56,331 nt of DNA from a virus, in IMG/VR virus record IMGVR_UViG_3300049048_000077, positions 1 to 56,331 of that record, one strand, 5' to 3'. Position 1 is the first letter of the stretch. Each line of letters begins with the position of its first letter. Under the pieces are notes generated by a model. It searched no databases and was not told the origin of the DNA. It was given only the letters and a program-made list of their open reading frames with translations. Positions 1 through 7,036 of the stretch are shown here, piece by piece. Both the position numbers and the translations under genes were made by a program.

Positions 1-87
1 GGGCCCGCTACTTTCGTATCGGACACAGAGGACCCTTTACGAGGCGCATTGCTTGAGCTTCAAGTCTACGCGTTGGTGAACAGCTGA
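1..87 (+). CDS. 3' end of the small gene that is complete at 56036-56248 (duplicate copy)
   Basis: The open frame runs in from the window edge and stops at the TGA at 85-87. It encodes the last 28 residues of the 70-aa protein whose complete copy lies at the right end of the window. It is a by-product of the contig-end duplication and not a separate truncated gene. Confidence 0.8.
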   Translation, partial: GPATFVSDTEDPLRGALLELQVYALVNS

Positions 88-170
88 GCTGCGCAATGCT
101 TGTGGGCGGGGGAGAAAACTTCAGGGGCGGTTTTCGCTTCTTCGCTGTTTCGCGGCTCGGCGCCACTCCC
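1..170. repeat. Left copy of the 170-bp contig-end duplication
   Basis: This stretch matches 56162-56331 with a constant offset of 56161 and only four mismatches (window positions 100, 103, 128 and 132). Three of the four read G in the right-hand copy, which looks like read-end error. The simplest reading is that the assembler ran once around a circular or terminally redundant molecule, giving a true length near 56161 bp. It should not be taken as a biological terminal repeat without read evidence. Confidence 0.9.
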
Positions 171-573
171 AGGGCGGCGTGTGCGGTGCGCTCCATAAAC
201 CCACTGACCGGGCACGCGCGGTAGCTTCTAACGGTGCAAGGTCCGGACGGGCCGCCGAGTATTTCGTGTACACCCAAGCCATCCCGGCGCTGACCTGTTC
301 GGTCGCCACGTCACGCCTCTGGCATTCCACATCGCCGACCGTGCGCCCGTATTTGTCCGTGTCGCGCGGGATGATGAAGGCGCGAGTCTCGAAGCACAGC
401 TTGGCCAGGTGCTGGCGCGACACCTCGCCGAAGGCCTGACGCTTTTCGGGGGCATCAATGGCGTTGATTCGAATGGTGACCTGCTGATAGGCGCCTGGCA
501 CACCGCAGCGGGCCTTAATGGTGTCACCGTCGGTGATGGCGACCACGAGACAGAGTAATGGAGCGGCAAACAA
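121..573 (-). CDS. Secreted thermonuclease-like (SNase family) protein
   Basis: A 150-aa protein of the staphylococcal nuclease family, whose members hydrolyse DNA and RNA with Ca2+. Visible hallmarks are DGDTIKAR near residue 15, RINAIDAPEKR (catalytic Arg/Asp region), DKYGRTVGDV, GMAWVY and ARSVGLWS. The first 13 residues are hydrophobic (FAAPLLCLVVA), like a short signal sequence. An in-frame stop lies only two codons upstream, so the only available full-length start is TTG at 573; no strong ribosome-binding site is seen. The gene stands alone between the end of the circular map and the accessory ORF at 845. It may degrade host or competitor DNA, or be a lysogen-expressed exported nuclease. 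The family call is firm, the phage role is inference. Confidence 0.85.
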   Translation of the reverse strand: MFAAPLLCLVVAITDGDTIKARCGVPGAYQQVTIRINAIDAPEKRQAFGEVSRQHLAKLCFETRAFIIPRDTDKYGRTVGDVECQRRDVATEQVSAGMAWVYTKYSAARPDLAPLEATARARSVGLWSAPHTPPWEWRRAAKQRRSENRP

Positions 574-844
574 TGGAGCTTACTTTCGGTCGTGGCAATG
601 ATCAGTGCCGCAACGGTGCTACAGCGCAAATGTCCAAGCCTGCAAGCTGTTGAATTACAAAGACCTTTTTGGCCTGTCTGCCCAATCCATCATCGGCGCA
701 ACAGACATGCGCCGGGGCTCAAAGCAGGAAATTCCACAGCAGGCAAACGAAGAGGAAAAAAGGACACAGCGGGGCTGTGGCTGAACAAGGGCGCGCAGTG
801 CGCACGTTGGCCGGCGCGGAGACAGCGCCAGGGCTGCATGGCAG
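574..844. other. Intergenic stretch without a supported gene
   Basis: Overlapping open frames exist here on both strands, but none has family features or a ribosome-binding site. The stretch separates the leftward nuclease gene from the rightward ORF at 845 and would have to hold promoters for both. I see no clear promoter pair. Confidence 0.5.
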
Positions 845-1420
845 ATGCGGCGGGCGCATTATCCCATTCAAGCGGATGGGCCACCAGCAGTGGATCGGAG
901 TGAGAGTGGCCTGTTCGGGGCGGCTGAGAACATCGCGCATGCCAGCGTTCCGCCATACGGATCACTCAGCGCCCAGTTGGGGGCAATTTCCCCCGAAGGA
1001 AAGGCGAGGCTGCTGGCAGACCTGACGGCAGGCAAGGGGAGTGGAACCTACCGACTGGGCGATGTGACCGAAGGCCAAGCAAAGCTGCTCAGGCAGTCCG
1101 GCTTGCGATCAACTTCGAGAGATGTGCTCATGACGGATGACGTCCTGCGGCATCTGCATGACAAGCGCATGCTGGCGGAAAACTTTACACCAGCAGAAAT
1201 TGCCATGTTTGCCGAGCAAGCCATGGCGAAGCGGTCGCGCGTCGATCTGAATCCAGCCAAGGCTCGTCAGCAGCCTTCTTTGCTAAACGAAGGCATGCGC
1301 GATGCCGTCACAGGCAGGCGCTACGACGCGCGTATGCCCCTCTCAGAAGTGGATGGCGGGTACGAGGCACGGAGCATTGTTCCGGATGGCTTGCCACCAC
1401 GCAAAAAAATAAGCCCCTGA
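845..1420 (+). CDS. Phage MuF-C / barnase-EndoU-like toxin-domain candidate
   Basis: A 191-aa open frame on the plus strand, isolated between two leftward transcription units. The central part (about residues 67-105: GTYRLGDVTEGQAKLLRQ then DVLMTDDVLRHLHDKR) has the look of the MuF C-terminal/PBECR group of barnase-EndoU-colicin-like nuclease domains found at the ends of phage head proteins and polymorphic toxins: a glycine-led strand, then a helix, then an [I/L]RH[I/L] motif. That assignment is pattern recognition only. Start codon is uncertain: ATG 845 lacks a ribosome-binding site, and GTG 890 is an alternative. The stop codon lies inside the hairpin of the leftward terminator. Alternatively it is an orphan fragment of a longer toxin. 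Confidence 0.45.
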   Translation: MRRAHYPIQADGPPAVDRSESGLFGAAENIAHASVPPYGSLSAQLGAISPEGKARLLADLTAGKGSGTYRLGDVTEGQAKLLRQSGLRSTSRDVLMTDDVLRHLHDKRMLAENFTPAEIAMFAEQAMAKRSRVDLNPAKARQQPSLLNEGMRDAVTGRRYDARMPLSEVDGGYEARSIVPDGLPPRKKISP

Positions 1421-1440
1421 TCTTTCGAGTCGGGGGCTTA
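1403..1440 (-). terminator. Rho-independent terminator of the integrase end of the leftward operon
   Basis: An 8-bp stem (1410-1417 with 1433-1440, GC-rich core AAGCCCC/GGGGCTT) is followed on the minus strand by seven uridines, read from the A-run at 1403-1409. It lies 132 nt downstream of the integrase stop. Confidence 0.85.
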
Positions 1441-1571
1441 CATGGTCGGCACTGAGGGGTGGGGTTGAGTACCCACTACTGGAGTTGTCCCGTCACCTCA
1501 GCACAAACACTACCGACCGGGGGCACCGATGCGGTGAATTAATTATACGCCTATATGCCTCCGCCAGCAGG
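1441..1571. other. Intergenic, downstream of integrase
   Basis: No gene is visible. The last 30 bases are AT-rich (TTAATTATACGCCTATATGC), unlike the surrounding sequence. It is a secondary candidate for attP, less likely than the repeat-flanked site upstream of the integrase gene. Confidence 0.4.
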
Positions 1572-2495
1572 TCACAGCCGCGCTGAAATCTGCTCTGCTG
1601 TCTCGCGGTAGTACACGTTCAGGAGCATCGACAAATCCTTGTGTCTGCTGATCCGCGCCAGGGTCATCACATCCACCCGGCGAGCCAGCAGCGTCAATGC
1701 CGTGGCCCGGGTATCGTGAAACGTCAGATCGTCTAAAAGCAGCTGACGCCGCAGCTTGGTGAACAGCACGCTGGCCTCGTTCGGCCCTACGGTGAATTCC
1801 ACCGGGAACAGCTTGAGCGACCGACGCGGCAAGGGGACTTCAACATACCCCCCAGTCTTGGTCCGATCCAATATGTACACCCGGCGCTTTGCGTCATAGG
1901 TGCCGGTAAGCACCTCGGCAAGACGCATCCCTGTGTGCAATGCAATGTGGAAAGCCTTCACCACCTCGCCCATCTTCTTGCTTCGGTCCGAGCGCAGCAC
2001 GCGCTTCATCTGCCGCCATCCCCAAACCTGCCTGCGTGCCTCCACCTGTTCGGGCATCCGCACGCCCCGAAACGGGTGCGTGTCAATCCAGCGCCATTCG
2101 TCCATCGCCACGGTGAACAGGTTGCGAATCAAATTCGCCTCCCTCTGTACCGTCGCCCCAGTCACAGCTTTCAGGCGCGCATCTCGCCACTGCCCGATAT
2201 CCGCGCTGGTGATTTGAGCGATTGGAGTGTGGTCGCCAAAGTGATCCATGAAGGCGGCAAACCGCTTTTCCTCCCACAGGGGTTTGCTTTTGGTCACGCT
2301 GACGGTCCGCACATAGTCAGCCACAGCATCGCCCAGCGTCTTTCCACCGGAGCCCTTGAGCCTGTCCAACTCAGCTTCCTTCGCCAGAGCCCAGGCCTGG
2401 GCTTCGCGCTTGGTGGCGGCAAGGTGGGATGCCCGGATGCCGTGCCGCTGAACTTCTGCCCGCCACTTGTCGCGGTACTTGCGAATCGATGCCAT
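1572..2495 (-). CDS. int: Tyrosine recombinase (phage integrase)
   Basis: A 307-aa site-specific recombinase that would integrate and excise the phage. The N-terminal third (SIRKYRDKWRAEVQRHGIR and the following helix) resembles the arm-type DNA-binding domain, followed by a SAM-like core-binding domain. The catalytic residues are all visible: Arg in HTGMRLAEVL, Lys in DRTKTGGYVEVPL, the HxxR pair in FHDTRATAL, His in ISRHKDLSML and the nucleophile in NVYYRET near the C-terminus. The ATG at 2493-2495 immediately follows one of the direct repeats taken here as Int arm sites, so Int binding could repress its own gene. It is the last gene before the terminator at 1403-1440. Confidence 0.95.
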   Translation of the reverse strand: MASIRKYRDKWRAEVQRHGIRASHLAATKREAQAWALAKEAELDRLKGSGGKTLGDAVADYVRTVSVTKSKPLWEEKRFAAFMDHFGDHTPIAQITSADIGQWRDARLKAVTGATVQREANLIRNLFTVAMDEWRWIDTHPFRGVRMPEQVEARRQVWGWRQMKRVLRSDRSKKMGEVVKAFHIALHTGMRLAEVLTGTYDAKRRVYILDRTKTGGYVEVPLPRRSLKLFPVEFTVGPNEASVLFTKLRRQLLLDDLTFHDTRATALTLLARRVDVMTLARISRHKDLSMLLNVYYRETAEQISARL

Positions 2496-2497
2496 GG

Positions 2498-2677
2498 TGT
2501 GCGGGCTAGTGTGCGGGATTTGTGAGGGGAGCTACTGAATTCCTGGCCGAAACTCTAGCACTCTCCAGAGGGGAAACTGCCGCTATTTCCCCCGGTTTCC
2601 CTTCATTGGTCCCCTCGACAGGAATCGAAACCCAGTATTCATGCGGCTTTCAAGCGCATGTGCGTGATTTGTGCGGG
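2498..2677. other. attP: Predicted attP: core with flanking arm-type repeats
   Basis: Between the integrase and excisionase genes there are five copies of an 8-mer close to TGTGCGGG: exact at 2498-2505, 2510-2517 and 2670-2677, with one mismatch at 2521-2528 and 2659-2666. They form two clusters flanking 2530-2655. Within the interval, the minus strand of about 2607-2637 reads like the 3' end of a tRNA (a TTCGATT T-loop-like heptamer, then an acceptor-like strand ending in ACCA), the usual form of a tRNA-targeting attP core. The T-stem pairing is imperfect, so the host target is not certain. The arrangement (P and P' arms around a core, next to int and xis) is what supports the call. Confidence 0.6.
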
Positions 2678-2848
2678 TTTTCGATGAATGAATGCTCGCA
2701 CTTCGCTGCGCAGCCAGAGGCGATTGCGAGGGGTAGAAGTAGGGGCCTCGGCTGGAAACCCAGGCAGTTTTACCAGTACATCCCTGGCGTGCCGTGTGCT
2801 GCACTTGTTCATCGCAGCAAGGTCGTCTAATGTCATCAGGTCGTTCAT
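2639..2848 (-). CDS. xis: Excisionase / MerR-AlpA-type small DNA-binding protein
   Basis: A 69-aa protein with a winged-helix-type DNA-binding core: LDDLAAMNKCSTRHARDVL forms the helix-turn-helix and the later WLRSEVRAFI is the usual wing/C-terminal helix of AlpA- and Xis-like proteins. It starts 7 nt after a good GGGAGG ribosome-binding site. Its 3' end runs into the right-hand arm repeats of the predicted attP and the integrase gene follows, so a role in directing excision is the natural inference. It could instead be a small regulator of int. Confidence 0.65.
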   Translation of the reverse strand: MNDLMTLDDLAAMNKCSTRHARDVLVKLPGFPAEAPTSTPRNRLWLRSEVRAFIHRKPAQITHMRLKAA

Positions 2849-2860
2849 CCTGACCTCCCA

Positions 2861-2883
2861 ATAAAAATGCCGCTCTAGGCGGC
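2861..2883 (-). terminator. Terminator after the RNA ligase gene
   Basis: A GCCGC/GCGGC stem (2869-2873 with 2879-2883, 5-nt loop holding the ligase stop codon) is followed on the minus strand by ATTTTTATT. It would separate xis-int from the upstream early operon unless transcription is antiterminated. Confidence 0.75.
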
Positions 2884-3483
2884 AGTGTTTGGCTTGTGTA
2901 GTGCCTTGGGCACCTCGTCTTTTTCGAGCGTCTTTTTGAAGCCGACACAGCCAGCGACGTGAAAGACCACAACGCCCTCGGGCCTCATGAAGCCAGGCGC
3001 AGCGGCGCTACCATCGATGCGCAGGCGAGTGATTGCGTCCTCTACTTCATCGGTGCTGAACAAGCCTCGGTAAAGCACCGGCACCACACCAACACATGCA
3101 GGAACGCGGGTCTGATACTTCGGCTCTGCGCGCGGGTCGGCTGACGGGATCAGCGCGGGCTCCGCGTCGTGTGCACACCAGCGTAGCGTGTTGAACAGGC
3201 TGAAGCGCTTTTCGGTTTGGTTGTATTTCCGCTGGATGCCAGAGCCCCACCATTCGCCGAAGTGGCGTCCAGGTCCCAGCAGGCGCAGTTCGTCCGCATT
3301 GGCCGCAACCCAAGCGGCGAATCCGTAGTTGTCGTCGTCCGGCGTGATCCAGCGCGACCGCGACCCAGCGACGATGCCACCACCATCGCCGACGAGGATT
3401 TGTGCATTCGTGCCGTCGATCTTTTCGGTAATTACGCACTCGCGCGACAGGCGGGCCATCTTGGGGAATTCTTGAAAGTCCAT
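2875..3483 (-). CDS. Small RNA ligase (Rnl2-like nucleotidyltransferase)
   Basis: A 202-aa ATP-dependent RNA ligase of the Rnl2/RNA_ligase family. Motif I is KIDGTNAQI near residue 22 (the Lys would carry AMP). The motif III region is GRHFGEWWGSGIQRKY, motif IV is EGVVVFHV and motif V is FKKTLE near residue 183. It is shorter than T4 Rnl2 (334 aa) and lacks the C-terminal specificity domain, as many phage versions do. An AGGAG ribosome-binding site precedes ATG 3483. Known relatives repair tRNAs cut by host anticodon nucleases, and a counter-defence role here is inferred. Confidence 0.85.
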   Translation of the reverse strand: MDFQEFPKMARLSRECVITEKIDGTNAQILVGDGGGIVAGSRSRWITPDDDNYGFAAWVAANADELRLLGPGRHFGEWWGSGIQRKYNQTEKRFSLFNTLRWCAHDAEPALIPSADPRAEPKYQTRVPACVGVVPVLYRGLFSTDEVEDAITRLRIDGSAAAPGFMRPEGVVVFHVAGCVGFKKTLEKDEVPKALHKPNTAA

Positions 3484-3497
3484 GCGTTCTCCTGAAA

Positions 3498-3518
3498 TAA
3501 AAAAGAGCCCGAAGGCTC
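3498..3518 (-). terminator. Intra-operon terminator upstream of the RNA ligase gene
   Basis: The stem GAGCC/GGCTC (3505-3509 with 3514-3518, CGAA loop) is followed on the minus strand by six U. It overlaps the stop codon of the 49-aa gene. Confidence 0.8.
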
Positions 3519-3666
3519 AGTGAAAAGTATTGCTTGGTGCCGGGTCATCCTCCCGCTCCGGCACTTCGTCTTCATCGCTATCCCTTTCCTGCTGCCATTC
3601 CTGGCCGTGGAAGATGCGGGATAGCTCTTGGTCTTGGTCCTGGCGCTGGCGGGCTCTGCGGCTCAT
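3517..3666 (-). CDS. Small acidic protein, 49 aa
   Basis: An ATG at 3664-3666 overlaps the stop of the upstream gene (ATGA), and the frame stays open to a TGA in the following terminator hairpin. The product starts MSRRARQRQDQDQ and then becomes strongly acidic (DSDEDEVPEREDD). No family is recognised. The overlap and codon continuity with the operon make it a likely real gene that a length cutoff would miss. Confidence 0.6.
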   Translation of the reverse strand: MSRRARQRQDQDQELSRIFHGQEWQQERDSDEDEVPEREDDPAPSNTFH

Positions 3667-4064
3667 GGTGCCTCTCCTTCCCTCAGCTTCTGAGGATCAA
3701 TGCCAGGCCATGCCCTTGCACCGCGCTCCGTCAGTGCAGCGAGTTCAGCTTCGGGGAGAATGGCACGGGCGGCATCCCGCCTTGTCTTGTAGGTCATGTA
3801 GACCACTTCACCCACCTTGCCGTGCGGCTGGCAGGCTTCCCAGTACAAGCGGTCTGCTTTCTCCTGCTCTAGCGCCACCCAGTCGCTGAATGCCCACGAA
3901 ACACATTCGAAGAACACTTTGGCGCTGGCGTCAGCATCGCCGTTGAAGACGAGTTCCCCCCCGCTCAGATCCAGACTTCCTAGTCTTGTCCCATCTCGCC
4001 AGAAAATTATGGTGTGCTGTTGTGAAGAACTTTGCGGATCGATTTGTATCGTGTGTTCGTTCAT
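3663..4064 (-). CDS. Hypothetical early protein, 133 aa
   Basis: Starts at ATG 4064 overlapping the previous stop (ATGA), with AAGGAG eight bases upstream. The C-terminal half contains MTYKTRRDAARAILPEAELAALTERGARAWPGI, resembling a helical segment common in small phage early proteins. No catalytic motif or membrane segment is seen. It belongs to the tightly packed leftward operon; function unknown. Confidence 0.75.
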   Translation of the reverse strand: MNEHTIQIDPQSSSQQHTIIFWRDGTRLGSLDLSGGELVFNGDADASAKVFFECVSWAFSDWVALEQEKADRLYWEACQPHGKVGEVVYMTYKTRRDAARAILPEAELAALTERGARAWPGIDPQKLREGEAP

Positions 4065-4294
4065 TTTTGCTCCTTCTCTAGGCGGGCGCGAGCGGCGTCA
4101 ATAGCGCCCTCTGCATTGATCGCGCGGTGCGCCTCCAGCGCATCAAGCAGAAGTGCAATCAAAGCTCGGTCCCTATCGGCCAGCTCTTTTTCAATCGCTC
4201 GCGCGAATGTCACTGGCAGAACATAGCCGTTGTCCCCAGGCTCAGCAGCCCGGCTCTCCGCCGCAATCTCGATGATTCTTTCGGTGGTCAGCAT
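4061..4294 (-). CDS. Hypothetical early protein, 77 aa
   Basis: Predicted to be almost wholly helical and charged (TERIIEIAAESRAAEPGDNG, then AIEKELADRDRALIALLL). AAAGGAG lies 5 nt before the ATG. The central stretch resembles the short helical proteins repeatedly seen in the early regions of Burkholderiales phages. No function can be given. Confidence 0.7.
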   Translation of the reverse strand: MLTTERIIEIAAESRAAEPGDNGYVLPVTFARAIEKELADRDRALIALLLDALEAHRAINAEGAIDAARARLEKEQK

Positions 4295-4295
4295 G

Positions 4296-4664
4296 TCATG
4301 CTCCTTTGGTGATGCCGTGCGGCTGCCGAGCCTTTTTCAACTCGGCCAAGATGATTGCTACCAGTCGTTCATGCACCCTGTCCAGCAACCCGGAAGGTTC
4401 GCCTTCCTCGCCATCGTGATACGCAGTGTTCCGCAGGTGGTTGATCTGCGCAGTGATGAGCGGAGGCAAGTAGTGAGGCTCCGGGCTTGCTGCAGGTGCA
4501 GGCTGGGCGCGGCGCACGGCATCCAGATTGGCACGGACTGTTTCCGAGTTGTGGCACGCCTTGAACATCAGGCAAGCGGCGTAGGGGTGGTACTCACGGG
4601 GATCGCACGGCATCCCACATTCGCCGCAGGGGTGCATGGCTACTGGTCTATCTGTTTTGCTCAT
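4296..4664 (-). CDS. Hypothetical protein with N-terminal Cys cluster, 122 aa
   Basis: Residues 13-37 hold CGECGMPCDPREYHPYAAC followed by KACH, enough Cys/His to bind one zinc ion. The rest is an Ala/Pro-rich linker and a helical tail (LLDRVHERLVAIILAELKKA). It overlaps the preceding gene by four bases (ATGA at 4661-4664). Function unknown; a nucleic-acid-binding zinc protein is one possibility. Confidence 0.7.
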   Translation of the reverse strand: MSKTDRPVAMHPCGECGMPCDPREYHPYAACLMFKACHNSETVRANLDAVRRAQPAPAASPEPHYLPPLITAQINHLRNTAYHDGEEGEPSGLLDRVHERLVAIILAELKKARQPHGITKGA

Positions 4665-5026
4665 AGCTCGCGATTCCTCACGTTAATAACAGGCTCTGCC
4701 TTTGCCCTGGCGGTCTTGATACGGCCTTTCAGCCGTGCCTCTTCTTTCTTCAAGGCCTCTACGCGGTCCAAGCCATCCGACAGCTTCTTGCGAACATCGC
4801 GGTGGCGATCCCAGGCATCCTGTAGGCGCCGCACCTCGTTTCTCAGGAAATCGAACGGGTCGAACACCTTTGCGCACTTCACGCAGCGCACAGTGCGCGA
4901 GTGTTCGTCCAGGCTGATCTTCTCGTGGGTGCAGTAGCCGAATGGCTCGCGCTCAACGCTCAGCGTCTGCTCGGGGATTTCGGCGCCCGGGAAGGCCCGA
5001 ATGTTGGAATCGGGTCTATCTGTCAT
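4661..5026 (-). CDS. Zinc-finger plus coiled-coil protein, 121 aa
   Basis: The frame is open from 5065, but ATG 5026 overlaps the upstream stop and has a GGAG at proper distance, so it is chosen. Residues about 32-57 carry C-x1-H and C-x2-C (YCTHEKISLDEHSRTVRC, then VKCAKVFDPFDFL), a small zinc knuckle. A long charged helix follows (LRNEVRRLQDAWDRHRDVRK onward), probably a coiled coil. No recognised family function. Confidence 0.7.
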   Translation of the reverse strand: MTDRPDSNIRAFPGAEIPEQTLSVEREPFGYCTHEKISLDEHSRTVRCVKCAKVFDPFDFLRNEVRRLQDAWDRHRDVRKKLSDGLDRVEALKKEEARLKGRIKTARAKAEPVINVRNREL

Positions 5027-6045
5027 GGCTTTGCTCCAGTTGCGCGGGCTGCGTCCGGCCCACACCAGCCAACACCTTCGCAGGCATCGCAGTGCGTTCG
5101 GAGGTCAACGGTTTCCACGCCGATCTCCTTGCCGTGGTTGATGCTTTCAGACTGCCAGTGCCACCCTTTGCCGTGACAGCGCTCGCATTTCCACGCATCC
5201 AGATCGGGCTGCGCAGCATCCTCCTGCACCCCGCTGTCCGCCCGACCTTCGGCGAGCCCGGCCTCGTACTGGCGCTGCGCGAACACGCGGACGTGCTCCA
5301 TGATGCGGGTGCCCGCCTCACCGAGCGGGTCGGTGGCGTCCCGCAGGGCGTTCCATGCGATGGATGCCTGTGATGGGGTGGCGGTGCTGTCTGCCTGGGC
5401 GGCAGGGGTGGGCGCTGCGGCCAGAGCTGCATAAATCAGGCGCTCACACTCGCTGCGCCGAATCGGCGGCGTGATGTTCTTCATCTCCACCATGGCAGCA
5501 TCGACCATTGCGATCATCGCTACTGCGCCAGCGGCTGGTGCCGCCTGTGCCGCCTGGGGCGAGGGGGTGGGCTGGTGCGCCGTCGAACGGAATGCGCGGT
5601 CAATCAAAGCCTCAACATCGGAAAATGCTTGGTGTTCATTGCCGAACAGGCCTACCACCAGGGTCATCAGTCGCTTGTCTCCATCCGTCAATGGCCGCCA
5701 ATCAATCCACCCGAAATCTGTAGCGCCGTAGGCCGCCCCGGCTGGTGCTTGCCCATTGGATGCGCGGACGGCTGCTAAGGCGTCGTACCAGCCTTCGCGG
5801 TATGCAGTGCCCCCGATGCTCCCCGTGATATACCCCCGCCCCATCTCAAACTTAGGCAGCACCGCCACGGCAGTGTTCGATTCCACTGCGCTGACCTGGG
5901 CGGGCTGTGTGAGTGCGGCTACCTGTGCGTGGAGGCGGCGAAGTTCGGCGGCGGCGGCGCGAGCTTCATCAGGCCACGGGTAGCCATGCTCAAGTTCTGC
6001 TGCCCGTCGCAGCGCTTCGGGCACTTGCCCTGGGGGGGTGGTCAT
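5023..6045 (-). CDS. Large early protein with DnaJ-like C-terminal zinc motif, 340 aa
   Basis: Although open further upstream, the real start is ATG 6045 (ATGA overlap, GGAGAAACCCA spacing). The N-terminus is a helical stretch (EALRRAAELEHGYPWPDEAR), and the middle has WIDWRPLTDGDKRLMTLVV and an Ala/Pro-rich linker around residues 155-175. The C-terminus has CERCHGKGWHW and HCDACEGVGWCG, the CxxCxGxG pattern of DnaJ-type zinc centres. It looks assembled from modules that recur in phage ea-type early proteins. Function unknown. Confidence 0.7.
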   Translation of the reverse strand: MTTPPGQVPEALRRAAELEHGYPWPDEARAAAAELRRLHAQVAALTQPAQVSAVESNTAVAVLPKFEMGRGYITGSIGGTAYREGWYDALAAVRASNGQAPAGAAYGATDFGWIDWRPLTDGDKRLMTLVVGLFGNEHQAFSDVEALIDRAFRSTAHQPTPSPQAAQAAPAAGAVAMIAMVDAAMVEMKNITPPIRRSECERLIYAALAAAPTPAAQADSTATPSQASIAWNALRDATDPLGEAGTRIMEHVRVFAQRQYEAGLAEGRADSGVQEDAAQPDLDAWKCERCHGKGWHWQSESINHGKEIGVETVDLRTHCDACEGVGWCGPDAARATGAKP

Positions 6046-6290
6046 TGGGTTTCTCCGAGAGTGGTTTCGATTTCCACGCCGTGGTGGACCGCACGCAGCG
6101 TCAGAGCGCCACCGAAGCGGGCATGCAGGTCTTGGGCGATCACTTCCTGAAAACCCTCGCGGTGCAGTGCACAGGCCGTCTTGATGTGCTCCACGCGCAC
6201 CATGTCTTTGTTCCGCAGTTCCAGGCTGTAGATGATCTGCTCGCCATTGCCTGGGCACGCAGCGGCGAACGTGTAGCGGTAGGTGTTCAA
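6042..6290 (-). CDS. Hypothetical protein, 82 aa, TTG start
   Basis: The frame extends upstream without a good start. TTG at 6288-6290 has AAGGGAG six bases before it and overlaps the preceding stop as TTGA, exactly the coupling used elsewhere in the operon. The product begins with NTYRYTFAAACPGNGEQIIY and ends with a strand-rich segment. Probably a small alpha/beta protein of unknown role. Confidence 0.65.
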   Translation of the reverse strand: MNTYRYTFAAACPGNGEQIIYSLELRNKDMVRVEHIKTACALHREGFQEVIAQDLHARFGGALTLRAVHHGVEIETTLGETQ

Positions 6291-7036
6291 AGCAAACTCC
6301 CTTGAATGATTGGGTCTTCGTCCGGTATGGCGAACGACCACCGGGCCGGGGCATTCTGGGATTCGATGCGGGAGCGCATCACCTGGGCGCGCGCTTCCTT
6401 GGTGGGCGGCGTGTAGGTGCCGCGCCACGCTTGGTCGATTCCGATGTTTCGTCCGATGTTTGTGCTGTCGGCGCTCGATAGGGGCAGGCGGGCGAAGATT
6501 TCAGGATTCAGCATTCGCAGGCCGTGCATCCTGCACATGGGGCGTCCTTCGTCGTCGCAAACCACGCGCAGAGCACGGGCCATCTGACCCCACCATGCGG
6601 TGGTTCCGACCGTTGCGAACTCGCCTGAGCTGCCGATGCAGATGCGCGGGTAAGTGGATGCCAGCCGCTCTAGGCGTGCGAGGCTTTCGTGCATGTGCCA
6701 GACAGGCGCCCCGAACCACTTCGGCAGGGGCCACTCAGCCAGCAACGCATCGTTGTCGGCCTCGCCGCCGTCGATCACATCAGGGATCACGGCAAAGTCA
6801 CACATAGGCAGCAATTTGCACTGCCCGGCCCACTCGTAGAACGGGCGCCAGTCCTGCACGGGGTTTCCTGCGCGCCATGCCGGGAATGCGCCGTTGTCGA
6901 TGGCCAGGGATTGGCACACCGACACGGCAACGCCCAATTGTTCGCGGTTCGGGAAGCTCACAAAGGCATGGCCACCGCCGACAGCTGCCACTGCGCAGGT
7001 GTCAGGAGTGATTGGGAGCCCGTGGTAGTGGATCAT
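6287..7036 (-). CDS. TGT/DpdA-like TIM-barrel candidate, 249 aa
   Basis: A well-conserved-looking soluble protein with LAIDNGAFPAWRAG near residue 44, CDFAVIPDVIDGGEADN near residue 79, VWHMHESLARLERL, RICIGSSGEFATVG, RMHGLRML and SSADSTNIGRN. The D-x-G-[AG]-F motif and the later ordered blocks resemble tRNA-guanine transglycosylases and the phage/bacterial DpdA group, which exchange guanine for 7-deazaguanines. No preQ0 pathway genes are present, so any substrate would come from the host. The resemblance is motif-level only; the protein might have a different barrel function. Confidence 0.45.
   Translation of the reverse strand: MIHYHGLPITPDTCAVAAVGGGHAFVSFPNREQLGVAVSVCQSLAIDNGAFPAWRAGNPVQDWRPFYEWAGQCKLLPMCDFAVIPDVIDGGEADNDALLAEWPLPKWFGAPVWHMHESLARLERLASTYPRICIGSSGEFATVGTTAWWGQMARALRVVCDDEGRPMCRMHGLRMLNPEIFARLPLSSADSTNIGRNIGIDQAWRGTYTPPTKEARAQVMRSRIESQNAPARWSFAIPDEDPIIQGSLL

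Noticed and set aside
592-1025. Overlapping ORFs of 103 and 118 codons before the toxin-like ORF
   Set aside because: Composition is Arg/Pro/Cys/Trp-rich shadow-like, no start signals, no family features.
2583-2972. 129-codon ORF overlapping xis in another frame
   Set aside because: It spans the attP repeats, a terminator and the xis gene; xis explains the region better.
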